NCBI GenBank assembly: GCA_047291315.1
Contig: JBDPYZ010000004.1
Coordinates: 1-64,000 of the forward strand
Reading direction: 5' to 3'
DNA from: Arsenophonus fragariae
Lineage (GTDB): Bacteria > Pseudomonadota > Gammaproteobacteria > Enterobacterales > Enterobacteriaceae
Length of the DNA stretch: 64,000 nucleotides
In this document: in pieces, positions 9,432 through 18,262 of the stretch
Layout: every line of letters starts with the position of its first letter
Position numbering within the stretch: the first letter of the stretch is position 1
Notes under the pieces: generated by a model
What the model saw: the letters and a program-made list of their open reading frames with translations, nothing else
Told to the model about the DNA's origin: nothing
Database searches by the model: none
Program-made: the position numbers and the translations under genes

Positions 9432-10744
9432 GTGATCAGTGTTTTCGATATGTTTAAAGTAGATATTGGCCCATCCAGTTCTCATACCCTTGGACCAATG
9501 AAAGCTGGTAAAGAATTTGTTGATCAATTGATAGAAAAAAATCTACTTTGCTCTGTCACTCGTATCGCTGTTGATATTTATGACTCACTTTTATTAACCG
9601 GAAAGGGCACCATACTCATATCGCTATTATGGGTTTAGCCGGTAATTTGCCAGCAACCGTTGATATTGAATCAATTGCAGATTTTATTACCAATGTTGAA
9701 AAAACTGAACGTTTATCTTTAGCAAATACAACCCATTATGTTCATTATCCACGTCAAGGTGGGATAGATTTTCATTGTAATAATTTACCATTACTACTTT
9801 CAATAATGATAACAAAATTTTTAGTAAAACTTATTACTCAATAGGTGGAGCTTCATTGTTGATGAAGAACTTTTTAACCAACAAATCTCTACTAATAAAG
9901 CAGTATCTTATTCCTATAACTCAGCAACTGAGTTACTACTTCATTGTAAAAAAAACAAGGTTATCTGTTTCTAATTTTGTGATCAAAAACTAATTAGAGC
10001 TGCATACGAAAGAAAAAATTGATCACTATTTTGCCAATATTTGGCATACCATGCAGACCTGCATCATTGACCTAGGACTTAATACTGAAGATATTTTACT
10101 CGGCCCGCTTCGTGTTCCACTCGGCGCCCCGGCATTACATCGTATATTGACCTCATCCCAAAAACACTCTAATGATCCAATAGATATCGTTGATCTCATT
10201 AATATGTTTGCATTAGCGGTCAACGAAAAAAATGCTGCCGGTGGTCGTGTCGTAACAGCACCAACTAATGGTGCCTGTGGCATCATTCCTACTGTCTTAG
10301 CTTATATGATCACTATATTGAACCTATTACACTAGCACTTTACAGCGGTTACTTTTTAGCTTCAGGGGCAATTGATATTCTTTACAAAATGAATACCGCT
10401 ATATCAGGCTCTGAGTCAGTTTGGCCTGTTCAATGGCTGCTGCTGGGTTAGCAGAATTATTAGGTGGAAATCCTGAACAAGCATGTATAGCGGCTGAAAT
10501 TGGTATGGAACATAATTTGGGACTCACTTATGATCCTTAATTTCAAGCCCCTTACATTAAACGTAATGCGATTACCTCGGTAAAAACAATTAATGCTACA
10601 AAAATGGTACTACGTAGAACAAGTGAACCTCGAATTTCTTTAGATAAAATTATTGAGACCATGTATGAAACAGGTAAAGATATGAATGCTAAATACCGTG
10701 AAACTTCTCGCGAAAATTTAGCTATTAAAGTACAATGTGATTGA
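9432..10744 (+). pseudogene. sdaA: Decayed L-serine dehydratase
   Basis: Near full-length remains of SdaA in several frames. The start MISVFDMFKVDIGPSSSHTL at 9432 has a good upstream AAGGGGGTC. Later come IMGLAGNLPATVDIESI, the iron-sulfur enzyme core GPLRVPLGAPALHRIL and ENAAGGRV-type VVTAPTNGACGI, AAEIGMEHNLGLTYDP and the C-terminus MYETGKDMNAKYRETS ... KVQCD. At least five frameshifts or stops are present. SdaA deaminates serine to pyruvate with a 4Fe-4S cluster, so its loss would spare serine. Confidence 0.95.
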
Positions 10745-11197
10745 TTTATTGCACATCTTAAAATATATTCTATATTATTTAATAGTCCTTAACATAGGAA
10801 AAAGGTTATTTTTATTTCTCACGTATTTGCATATTAAATTACTTAAAAATCTTCCCTGTATTAAAGTATAGTTTATATCTATAGAATTACTAATTAAAAT
10901 TTATTATTATTTCACACAATATAATAACATTTATAACAAAATTAAATTGATTGATGAAATTTATCTTTCCATAAAATATATTTATATGTATTTTAAATTT
11001 TCTGATCAGCATCATATTTTTTCTTCTATTTAAATGATAATCTATAAAATGGCTAATTAGTTTCAATTATAGTTAATAATTTATAACATAAAAAACTATT
11101 CATATTAGTGATTATTTGATTGTATTCATCTGTCAATGGACAATGCCATTCTAATAATCATTTTTTATTATTTAACCGACTTCTAAGGGGAAAAGTA
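10745..11197. other. AT-rich non-coding region upstream of manX
   Basis: No gene remnant recognised where yoaD and yoaE lie in E. coli. It presumably holds the man promoter. The AAGGGG at 11186-11191 is a good ribosome binding site for the GTG start of manX. Confidence 0.5.
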
Positions 11198-12169
11198 GTG
11201 AGTGTAGCTATTATAATCAGCACTCATGGTGTTGCTGCAAAACAGTTGCTCATGACCGCTGAAATGTTGATTGGCGAACAACAAAATGTCGCTTATATCG
11301 ATTTTGTTCCAGGTGAAAACGCTGATACATTAATTGAAAAATATAATCAAAAGATTAATGAGCTCGATGTTTCTCAAGGTGTGTTATTTTTGATAGATAT
11401 GTGGGGTGGCAGTCCATTTAACGCTGCTAGTCGAATTATCGAAAGTAAAGATAAAGATATATATGACATAGTTACTGGTGTTAACGTCCCCATGTTAGTT
11501 GCTACGTTACTATCCCGTGATGATGGTCCTACTTTTAATGAATTAGTCAGCACTGCTATTGAAACTGGTCGCAGCGAAATTAAAGCGCTCAATAGTCTAC
11601 ACACTAGCAATAAACCGCAAAATTCACCGACACCAACTACTCCCCCACCACAGGTAGCCAATCAATCTGCACAAGGCAATATGTTCATTGCCCTTGCACG
11701 CATTGATGACCGTTTAATTCATGGTCAAGTGGCTACTCGCTGGACCAAAGAGACAAAAATTAAGCGTATTATCGTAGTAAGTAACGAAGTTACTAAAGAT
11801 CATGTTCGTTCAACCTTACTAAAACAAGTTGCGCCGCCGGGTGTCACTGCACATGTGGTCGATGTAGCAAAATGTATTCGTGTCTACAATAATCCCAAGT
11901 ATGCCGGTGAACGCGTTATGCTGTTGTTTACTAATCCAACAGACGTTTTGCAGATTGTCAAAGGCGGTGTAGAAATAAAGTCTGTCAATATCGGTGGTAT
12001 GGCCTACCGTGATGGTAAAACACAAGTTAACAATGCAATCTCAATTGATAATGAGGATATTGATGCTTTCAATCAATTATCTAAACGAGGCATTGAGCTT
12101 GAAGCGCGTAAAGTTTCTAGTGACAACAAACTGGATATGTTAGCTCTTATCAAAAAAGCAAAAAAATGA
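11198..12169 (+). CDS. manX: Mannose-type PTS enzyme IIAB
   Basis: 323 residues from the GTG at 11198, equal to E. coli ManX. An upstream ATG at 11120 would add a 26-residue tail with no homology, whereas AAGGGG sits 7 bp before the GTG. The cytoplasmic IIA domain (about 1-130) carries phospho-His10 in IIISTHGVAAKQLL. A Pro/Thr-rich hinge (SPTPTTPPPQ) joins the IIB domain, whose phospho-His lies in ARIDDRLIHGQVATRWTKE. It passes phosphate from HPr to the sugar taken up by ManYZ (mannose, glucose, glucosamine and related hexoses). All motifs are intact. Confidence 0.97.
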   Translation: MSVAIIISTHGVAAKQLLMTAEMLIGEQQNVAYIDFVPGENADTLIEKYNQKINELDVSQGVLFLIDMWGGSPFNAASRIIESKDKDIYDIVTGVNVPMLVATLLSRDDGPTFNELVSTAIETGRSEIKALNSLHTSNKPQNSPTPTTPPPQVANQSAQGNMFIALARIDDRLIHGQVATRWTKETKIKRIIVVSNEVTKDHVRSTLLKQVAPPGVTAHVVDVAKCIRVYNNPKYAGERVMLLFTNPTDVLQIVKGGVEIKSVNIGGMAYRDGKTQVNNAISIDNEDIDAFNQLSKRGIELEARKVSSDNKLDMLALIKKAKK

Positions 12170-12243
12170 GTTTTCTTTTTTTGGTTATAAATTCACGGCT
12201 TAAAAATAGATTCACCAACGTTGTTGGTTACAGGAGATAAACA

Positions 12244-13044
12244 ATGGAACTTACCGTTGTTCAAATCATACTCGTTTTCCTTGTTGCCTGTATTGCAGGT
12301 ATGGGTTCTATTCTTGATGAGTTCCAATTTCATCGTCCTTTAGTTGCTTGTACACTAATCGGCCTTGTACTAGGTGATCTAAAAACAGGGATAATTATTG
12401 GCGGGACACTGGAAATGATTGCCCTCGGATGGATGAATATCGGTGCAGCCATAGCTCCCGATGCTGCCCTAGCCTCAATTATTTCTACCATTCTTGTCAT
12501 TGCTGGCAGGCAAGATATCGGTACCGGTATTGCGCTAGCAATTCCTTTAGCTGCCACAGGTCAAGTATTGACCGTTATTGTTCGGACAATTACAGTTGCA
12601 TTCCAACATGCATCTGACCGCGCCGCGCTATCTGCCAATTTACGTGCATTAACTATAATTCATATCTCAGCTCTATTATTACAGGCGATGCGTATTGCTA
12701 TTCCCTCTTTAATTGTTGCTATCTCTGTAGTTACCTCAGAAGTACAACAACTATTGGATTCAATTCCTGAGCTTGTGACTAAAGGATTGAATATTGCTGG
12801 CGGTATGATCGTTGTTGTCGGTTACGCTATGGTAATAAATATGATGCGTGCAGGTTATTTAATGCCATTCTTCTATTTGGGCTTTGTAACTGCTGCATTT
12901 ACCAATTTCAACCTAGTTGCTTTAGGCGTTATTGGTATCGTGATGGCTATTCTCTATATTCAACTCAGCCCTAAATACAACCAATCAAAAGTTGCTGCTT
13001 CGCAAAATAATGGCAATAGTGACTTAGAAAATGAATTAGACTAA
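12244..13044 (+). CDS. manY: Mannose-type PTS enzyme IIC
   Basis: 266 residues, the usual size. This integral membrane IIC subunit forms the sugar channel with IID. The conserved start MELTVVQIILVFLVACIAGM, the FQFHRPLVACTLIGLVLGDL segment and the GGTLEMIALGWMNIGAAIAP motif are present, followed by several hydrophobic spans. AGGAG lies 7 bp upstream of the ATG. It is the second gene of manXYZ, and the complex is also the uptake route for some phage DNA and class IIa/microcin-type peptides in relatives. No damage seen. Confidence 0.97.
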   Translation: MELTVVQIILVFLVACIAGMGSILDEFQFHRPLVACTLIGLVLGDLKTGIIIGGTLEMIALGWMNIGAAIAPDAALASIISTILVIAGRQDIGTGIALAIPLAATGQVLTVIVRTITVAFQHASDRAALSANLRALTIIHISALLLQAMRIAIPSLIVAISVVTSEVQQLLDSIPELVTKGLNIAGGMIVVVGYAMVINMMRAGYLMPFFYLGFVTAAFTNFNLVALGVIGIVMAILYIQLSPKYNQSKVAASQNNGNSDLENELD

Positions 13045-13059
13045 TTAAGGAATGGAATA

Positions 13060-13917
13060 ATGTCAGATACAACTTCAGTAAATCAAACAAATCAAAAAAA
13101 ACTTACTGCTGGTGATATTCGCGGCGTTTTTTTACGTTCCAATCTTTTTCAAGGATCGTGGAACTTTGAACGTATGCAAGCACTTGGCTTTTGTTTTGCA
13201 ATGGTCCCAGTGATCCGTCGCTTATACCCTGAAAATAGTGAAGAACGTAAACAAGCTATTAAGCGCCATCTAGAGTTTTTTAATACCCATCCCTATGCTG
13301 CAGCACCTGTTTTAGGCGTCACCATGGCAATGGAAGAACAAAGAGCTAATGGTGCAGATATCGATGATGGTGCAATTAATGGTATAAAAGTCGGTCTAAT
13401 GGGGCCCTTAGCAGGCGTTGGTGACCCTATTTTTTGGGGCACAGTACGTCCAATCTTTGCTGCATTAGGTGCTGGAATTGCGATGTCAGGTAGTTTATTA
13501 GGACCACTACTATTTTTTATTTTGTTTAATTTAGTGCGCTTACTAACGCTTTATTACGGTGTCACCTATGGCTACAAAAAAGGGCTCGATATTGTTCATG
13601 ATATGGGTGGTGGCTTCTTACAAAAAATGACCGAAGGTGCCTCTATCTTAGGGCTATTTGTAATGGGCGCATTAGTCAATAAATGGACCAATGTTAATAT
13701 CCCTTTAGTTATATCAGAGATAAAAGATCACAATACCGGTGAAGTGACAGTTACCACCGTGCAAACTATTCTCAATCAATTAATGCCCGGTTTGGTGCCA
13801 TTATTACTAACCTTTGGCTGTATGTGGTTGTTACGACGTAAGATGAATCCGTTATGGATCATCATTGGTTTCTTTATTCTAGGTATCGTTGGCTACTGGG
13901 CAGGATTTTTAGGCTAA
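13060..13917 (+). CDS. manZ: Mannose-type PTS enzyme IID
   Basis: 285 residues (E. coli 283-286). IID partners with ManY in the membrane transporter. The family blocks LRSNLFQGSWNFERMQALGF, HLEFFNTHPYAAAPVLGV, GLMGPLAGVGDPIFWGTVRP and the hydrophobic C-terminal spans are clear. It follows manY by 15 bp with AAGGAATGG before the start, and a strong terminator follows it. Intact. Confidence 0.97.
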   Translation: MSDTTSVNQTNQKKLTAGDIRGVFLRSNLFQGSWNFERMQALGFCFAMVPVIRRLYPENSEERKQAIKRHLEFFNTHPYAAAPVLGVTMAMEEQRANGADIDDGAINGIKVGLMGPLAGVGDPIFWGTVRPIFAALGAGIAMSGSLLGPLLFFILFNLVRLLTLYYGVTYGYKKGLDIVHDMGGGFLQKMTEGASILGLFVMGALVNKWTNVNIPLVISEIKDHNTGEVTVTTVQTILNQLMPGLVPLLLTFGCMWLLRRKMNPLWIIIGFFILGIVGYWAGFLG

Positions 13918-13943
13918 GATACTCAATCTATTAATTGTCAATT

Positions 13944-13969
13944 GCGGGAGGTCGCTGCCTCCCGTTTTT
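13944..13969 (+). terminator. Intrinsic terminator of manXYZ
   Basis: GCGGGAGG and CCTCCCG pair around a TCGCTG loop and are followed by TTTTTAATTTT, a textbook rho-independent terminator 27 bp after the manZ stop. Confidence 0.9.
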
Positions 13970-14015
13970 AATTTTATCTTTACAGCAGAATAATAAACGA
14001 TTGGAGTCTTTGCTA

Positions 14016-14474
14016 ATGAATATGAATAATATTGTATTGACTATCTTGACCCTACTAATGCTAACTTATACTATCTATGAAGAGTTGATTGTTAATTTAT
14101 TACATGGAAAAACAACACTAAAAATAAAGTTAAGGCGTAAAAATACAATTGATGCCGTTATTTTTATCATACTTATCACGATTATTATTTATCATAATAT
14201 TATTCAACATGGTAGTCAGCTAACAACCTATTTATTAATGATCACAATTCTTATGGCTGTTTATTTAACATTCATTCGTTATCCTAAACTTTATTTTAAA
14301 GATAAGGGTTTTTATTACAATAATGTTTATATATCGTACGAGCATATTAAAACAATTAATTTATCTAAAGATGGAATATTAATAATCGGTTTAGCAAAGA
14401 GAAAATTTTATATTGCTGTTGAACAGTTTGATGATTTAGATAAAATTTACAATTTTATGATCAACAATAAATAA
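14016..14474 (+). CDS. yobD: YobD family inner-membrane protein (DUF986)
   Basis: 152 residues from the ATG at 14016, equal to E. coli YobD and preceded by TTGGAG. The longer frame from 13935 would run through the manZ terminator and is unlikely. Three hydrophobic spans fill the N-terminal two thirds. The C-terminal soluble part carries FIRYPKLYFKDKGFYYNNVY and the INLSKDGILII and DDLDKIYNFM blocks of the family. Function is unknown. The order manXYZ-yobD-mntP is conserved in enteric bacteria. Confidence 0.93.
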   Translation: MNMNNIVLTILTLLMLTYTIYEELIVNLLHGKTTLKIKLRRKNTIDAVIFIILITIIIYHNIIQHGSQLTTYLLMITILMAVYLTFIRYPKLYFKDKGFYYNNVYISYEHIKTINLSKDGILIIGLAKRKFYIAVEQFDDLDKIYNFMINNK

Positions 14475-14589
14475 TATTGTTATACATTTAATAAACGACA
14501 ATTATTATTTTTATTAAAATATTAAATAATATGAATTTCATAAATTAATCAAAATTTAAAGAATTGCCTTTTATTATTTTTATAATATC

Positions 14590-14735
14590 TCTTGCTATAA
14601 GTCATTGGGGAAGTAGCCTGTTCTAAATAAGATTATCGATAGAGATTGATTTAGAAATTTCATGTCAACATACTCGTTATGTCACCATAACGTGGCATGA
14701 ATACCAGATATTGTTGGCAAGACCATAGACATGTT
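14590..14735 (+). promoter_or_regulatory. yybP-ykoY-like manganese riboswitch leader of mntP
   Basis: The leader before the mntP remnant has the hallmarks of the yybP-ykoY Mn2+ riboswitch: a GGGGAAGTAGCC 5' element, a paired region around GATTTAGAAATTTC and GTCAACATACTCG, a hairpin with CGTTATG/CATAACG, and a 3' GGCAAGACCAT element. The consensus 5' element is GGGGAGTAGC, so one extra A is present here. In E. coli the same aptamer controls mntP. Identification is by motif and synteny only. Confidence 0.7.
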
Positions 14736-14796
14736 TTTACTTAAGGTTGGAAGTAAAAATATGTGTATGAGTAACTATCCAACTGAAACTGTATAA

Positions 14797-15220
14797 TGAA
14801 CTTATACTCTACTAGCTTTATCTCTCGCATTATCCATGAGTGTTTTACTGCATCTGTTTGTATATGCTACCTTATTTAATCCTTCTTTACGTGAAGCAAT
14901 AAGATACTTGCTTCATCTTTGACATTATTAAGGCCATTGGCTGAAGTTTAGGTTTAGGACATATTAGTCAGCCAATATATTATAAAGTGGAATCATTAGA
15001 TAACTTTTAGCTTATTATTTATATTGAGTATCCAAATGATATATCGAAGTTATCATCATACAAAAAACAACAACAAACTTCGGACTAATCACCATGATTA
15101 TAGTAACACTTGGAACATTATTAGATCGTTATATTGGTCCATTATTAGGAAAAAATCCAAAATGATTGGCAGTGTTACTCTAATCATTATCGAATTTAGT
15201 ATAATTTATCAACATATTTA
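14797..15220 (+). pseudogene. mntP: Decayed manganese exporter MntP
   Basis: The start region matches MntP loosely (LLALALSMSVLLHLFVYATLF), losing the conserved Asp of SMDAF. LREAIRYLLHL follows before stops, and a late block TLGTLLDRYIGPLLGKNPKM corresponds to the final helices, TLGMMVGRFIGSIIGKK in E. coli. Several frameshifts and stops separate them, and central helices are missing. MntP pumps Mn2+ out of the cell. Confidence 0.85.
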
Positions 15221-15567
15221 ATTTATTAAATAATTAATCCACTTATATGTTTTTAATGCTGGTTTCTAGGTTAAAAAATAATAGAAAAGAGACACTAAAC
15301 AATAAGAATTTTTATCATTACTAACAAAAATTATTAATTCAAAATACTATAATAAGCAATGTGTATAAATAAAATAATAAACTTTTTAATTGATTTATTT
15401 CATTATTTTAAAATAAAACAGAATATATTATAGACTAATAATAATTATTATCAATTACAAATCGCATTTTTTGCCTATCTATAAATATCAAAAATCATAA
15501 AATAGAACTTATAAATAAATAATTCTTTACAACTAAGCTATTTACCCACTGATTGTGGGAGGTGAAC
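15221..15567. other. AT-rich intergenic region upstream of the AraC-type regulator
   Basis: No coding remnant seen. It presumably carries the promoter of the regulator at 15568. In E. coli rlmA follows mntP, and there is no trace of it here. Confidence 0.45.
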
Positions 15568-15924
15568 ATGTCAGAAAATGTAATCAATGATATTATTAAT
15601 TGGCTAGAAAGCCAATTACAACGAAATAAAGGCATTAAAATTGATACCATTGCTAATAAAAGTGGTTATTCTAAATGGCATTTACAACGCATCTTTAAAC
15701 AATTAAAAGGTTGCACCTTAGGTGCATATGTTCGTAAACGTCGATTACTTGAAGCAGCCAAGTTATTACGAGAAGATAAATTTTCTATTTTAGATATAGC
15801 CCTACAATACGGCTTTAGTTCCCAAGCAACATTTACCCGCATTTTTAAAAAACATTTTAATACTACACCTGCTAAATTTCGCCAAGATGGGCAGTTACCC
15901 GACTTTAATCAATTCATGGACTAA
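15568..15924 (+). CDS. MarA/SoxS/Rob-type AraC family transcription regulator
   Basis: 118 residues from the ATG at 15568, preceded by a strong GGGAGGTGAAC. The protein is essentially only a DNA-binding domain of two helix-turn-helix units: GIKIDTIANKSGYSKWHLQR (first) and FSILDIALQYGFSSQATFTR (second), ending in the HFNTTPAKFR signature. It lacks a ligand-binding domain, like MarA, SoxS, RamA and PqrA. In relatives these activate multidrug efflux, porin down-regulation and oxidative stress genes. I cannot tell which paralogue it is. It stands alone with its own terminator, and no adjacent MarR- or SoxR-like repressor is visible. Confidence 0.9.
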   Translation: MSENVINDIINWLESQLQRNKGIKIDTIANKSGYSKWHLQRIFKQLKGCTLGAYVRKRRLLEAAKLLREDKFSILDIALQYGFSSQATFTRIFKKHFNTTPAKFRQDGQLPDFNQFMD

Positions 15925-15961
15925 TCTAGAATTATTAATTTTTAAAAATTCCTTATTATAT

Positions 15962-15985
15962 GCCAGCCTAATTGCTGGCTTTTAT
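15962..15985 (+). terminator. Intrinsic terminator after the AraC-type regulator
   Basis: GCCAGC and GCTGGC pair around CTAATT and are followed by TTTTATGG, 38 bp after the regulator stop. Confidence 0.8.
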
Positions 15986-16101
15986 GGCCTTTGAAAAACA
16001 GAATATTGCTTAAATATTTATCTAACCAGCAACGAGTGCTAATAATTACTAGTTTTTCATGCTATTTCATTAACTAATCAATTTTCTAATTGTATAAGCT
16101 G

Positions 16102-16990
16102 CTAATCTAAATTTGGATATTGAACCTGAATCTCAGCAACTAATTCCTTAATTATCGCTGGCTGATATTTTTTTTCAATTAACTTTTGGCTAAAAAGCTC
16201 TAATTAGGATGATTCTAAACTATCAGTATAAATCTTGCTAGCTGAAATTTTCCCTTTATCAAGTTCAACGCCACCCCAGGCAAATTGAGCTTCAAGTATA
16301 CGACCAAAAGCTGGCGCGTGACCAAAATGCCATTCCCAGCTAGATTGTTCAGCATAAATGTAAATAAAACCTGGTAAATCAGTCGGTGAAATTATTTACG
16401 CCTGTACTAACCTCACCATAAAGTTAAAAATTATTTTCTAATTGTTACAAACTGCCTGATGGCTAATTCGAGCTTCAATTTCAGCTAAATTCATTATCCT
16501 AGAACGTATGGATGTAATACCTTTGCTAATCAATTTTTTCGGTTCTGGATTTAAATAACTGGTTAAACGGTTTAAGTCCGTATTAATTAGTAAAGTGCCA
16601 TGATGAAAACCGCGATCATGAGTTTAAAAATAAGATGATCCTAAAATTTTACGCTCGCCATGTGCGGAATGAACAATTAAATCATACGACCAGAAACTTG
16701 GGCGCTAACCCCGACCTCAGCTAATCCTGCAATAATAATTTGGTTGAAATTGTTTTATCATAGTCGGGTTTACCCGACATAAAAGTAAAACAGATGCTTC
16801 CAAAATCATGAAAAAGGGCCCCCTGTGGTGGCGAGCTAATTCAACACCATCTTGTTCCGTTTTGGGTATTAAACTCTTTCCATAGATTTTGTGCCCTACC
16901 AATAACAACAAGTATTATTATTGCGCCAAAGAAACATAACAACCCACTGTTTGACTGACATTTGACAAAAAAGTTATTATAACTAAAAAT
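16102..16990 (-). pseudogene. lplA: Decayed lipoate-protein ligase A
   Basis: Minus-strand pieces match LplA across its length: VVIGRAQNLWKEFNTQ (lipoate site), DRGFHHGTLLINTDLNRL, YLNPEPKKLISKGITSIRSR, SSWEWHFGHAPAFGRI, FAWGGVEL and the C-terminus ELVAEIQVQYPN. Many stops and frameshifts separate them, and the N-terminus is internally deleted. LplA attaches scavenged lipoate to the E2 and H proteins, so its loss implies reliance on endogenous lipoate synthesis. Confidence 0.92.
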
Positions 16991-16995
16991 TACAT

Positions 16996-17447
16996 TTAAA
17001 TACGACGTGCCTGCCAGAAAACCTTCCGCCAATATATATATTATTTAACGAAGAGCGAATAACACCTTTACTCGTTGATGCATGAATAAAGGTATTATCC
17101 GTATCACAAGTATCAACATGTGAACCCGTTTTAAAAAAGCTAGATCGCCTGACATAAGATCTTTAATATCAATACGGGTGCCATAAGTTATTTGAGCTAT
17201 TGTCGTGCGCGGTAATTAAATAGCAAAACGGTCACTAAAAGTTAGATAAACAAATCCTGAACAATCAATTCCATTTGAGGCTAAATATCCATAACGATAT
17301 GGTATGCCATACCACTTCAATAGTTGTGCCTTAAGTTCAGCTGATTAGAAAGTTGAAGTTTTAACGACGGAGTGTTCTATTTACTGAAGAGGAGCAGCCA
17401 ATTAAAGTTAGGTAAAATAAAAAAAAGTGTTTAATTCTTATTATCAT
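16996..17447 (-). pseudogene. nlpC: NlpC/P60 lipoprotein endopeptidase, interrupted
   Basis: The start MIIRIKHFFLFYLTLIGC is a lipoprotein signal with lipobox LIGC, followed by a stop. Downstream comes AQLLKWYGIPYRYGYLASNG, then IDCSGFVYLTFSDRF with the catalytic Cys, a stop, LPRTTIAQITYGTRIDI, SGDLAFFKTGS, a damaged His region, and FIHASTSKGVIRSSL ending WQARRI. At least three disruptions are present, and the expected HVGIY catalytic-His segment is deleted. It resembles E. coli NlpC, a cell-wall endopeptidase. Confidence 0.92.
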
Positions 17448-17537
17448 TAAAGCACCTTTATCGCTTAATAAGATAACTAAATGACTTTAATTAAAATTTA
17501 ATAAAAAAATAAATATTCTGCCCAATTTTTCACTTTA

Positions 17538-17927
17538 TTACCGTTTTACTTCAGACCAAGAAATGATCCAAATACCGAGTAAAATAAATACTACACCCAC
17601 AAATTGAACCAATGTCGCAGATTCATTAAACCAAGGAAAAGTAACTGCTAATAAATAAACTAATACATAACTTAAACTAATGAGTGGATAAGCTTTACTT
17701 AATGCTAAAAATCTTAAGGCTAATAGCCAACAAACCATAGAAAGAACATAACCAATCAAACCGACAAAAATCAGTCCAAACGCCTGGAAGTTTTCAAATA
17801 ACCAGTTAACATCCATCCATTGATAATTTAATTTAAGTTCAGGTAATATAGTTACCCCAGCTTTTAAACAAAGCTGAGCTAAAGTGATCAATATTACACT
17901 ACCGATACCCCAAAAGTAACCTTTCAT
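17538..17927 (-). CDS. arnF: Undecaprenyl-phosphate-L-Ara4N flippase subunit ArnF
   Basis: 129 residues from the ATG at 17927 (E. coli 128). It is a four-span small-multidrug-resistance-like protein that works with ArnE to flip undecaprenyl-phosphate-L-Ara4N to the periplasmic face. MKGYFWGIGSVILITLAQLC and the C-terminal FVGVVFILLGIWIISW span are typical. The start ATG overlaps the arnE stop (ATGA), indicating translational coupling, so I rejected a start 16 codons upstream. It is the last gene of the arn operon. Confidence 0.94.
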   Translation of the reverse strand: MKGYFWGIGSVILITLAQLCLKAGVTILPELKLNYQWMDVNWLFENFQAFGLIFVGLIGYVLSMVCWLLALRFLALSKAYPLISLSYVLVYLLAVTFPWFNESATLVQFVGVVFILLGIWIISWSEVKR

Positions 17928-18262
17928 ATATTTAATAAAACAATACCCAACATGATAGTAAATATGCCTATCCAATGTTTCATACTTATCTTCTCTTGAT
18001 AGATAAATTGTCCAATCAGTGTAACGATAACAAAGTTAATACTTAACATCGGATAAGCAATACTAAGCGGTAAAATTTGTAGTAATTTAAGCCAAAATAG
18101 CATTCCTAAGGCTAGCAAAATAATACCTATCACCAACCATTTAAATACTAAACTATTTTTTGTCGGCAAACCACTTTGCCAATATATAACCACTTGCTTT
18201 TGACAAACCTGTCCAAGGCAAGTTAACAGGCTAACAATTATCAATAATAAAAAATGTGTCAT
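17924..18262 (-). CDS. arnE: Undecaprenyl-phosphate-L-Ara4N flippase subunit ArnE
   Basis: 112 residues (E. coli 111). Four hydrophobic spans of the EmrE-like fold, including SLLTCLGQVCQKQVV at the start and HWIGIFTIMLGIVLL at the end. It forms the flippase with ArnF in the inner membrane. Its ATG overlaps the arnT stop by four bases (ATGA). Intact. Confidence 0.94.
   Translation of the reverse strand: MTHFLLLIIVSLLTCLGQVCQKQVVIYWQSGLPTKNSLVFKWLVIGIILLALGMLFWLKLLQILPLSIAYPMLSINFVIVTLIGQFIYQEKISMKHWIGIFTIMLGIVLLNI

Noticed and set aside
11120..11197. ATG at 11120 as manX start
   Set aside because: The extra residues are unlike any PTS IIA, and a strong AAGGGG precedes the GTG at 11198.
15568..15924. 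Naming the regulator soxS, marA or ramA
   Set aside because: Two-HTH-only proteins of this size are too similar to tell apart by eye, and no diagnostic neighbour (soxR, marR, ramR) is present.
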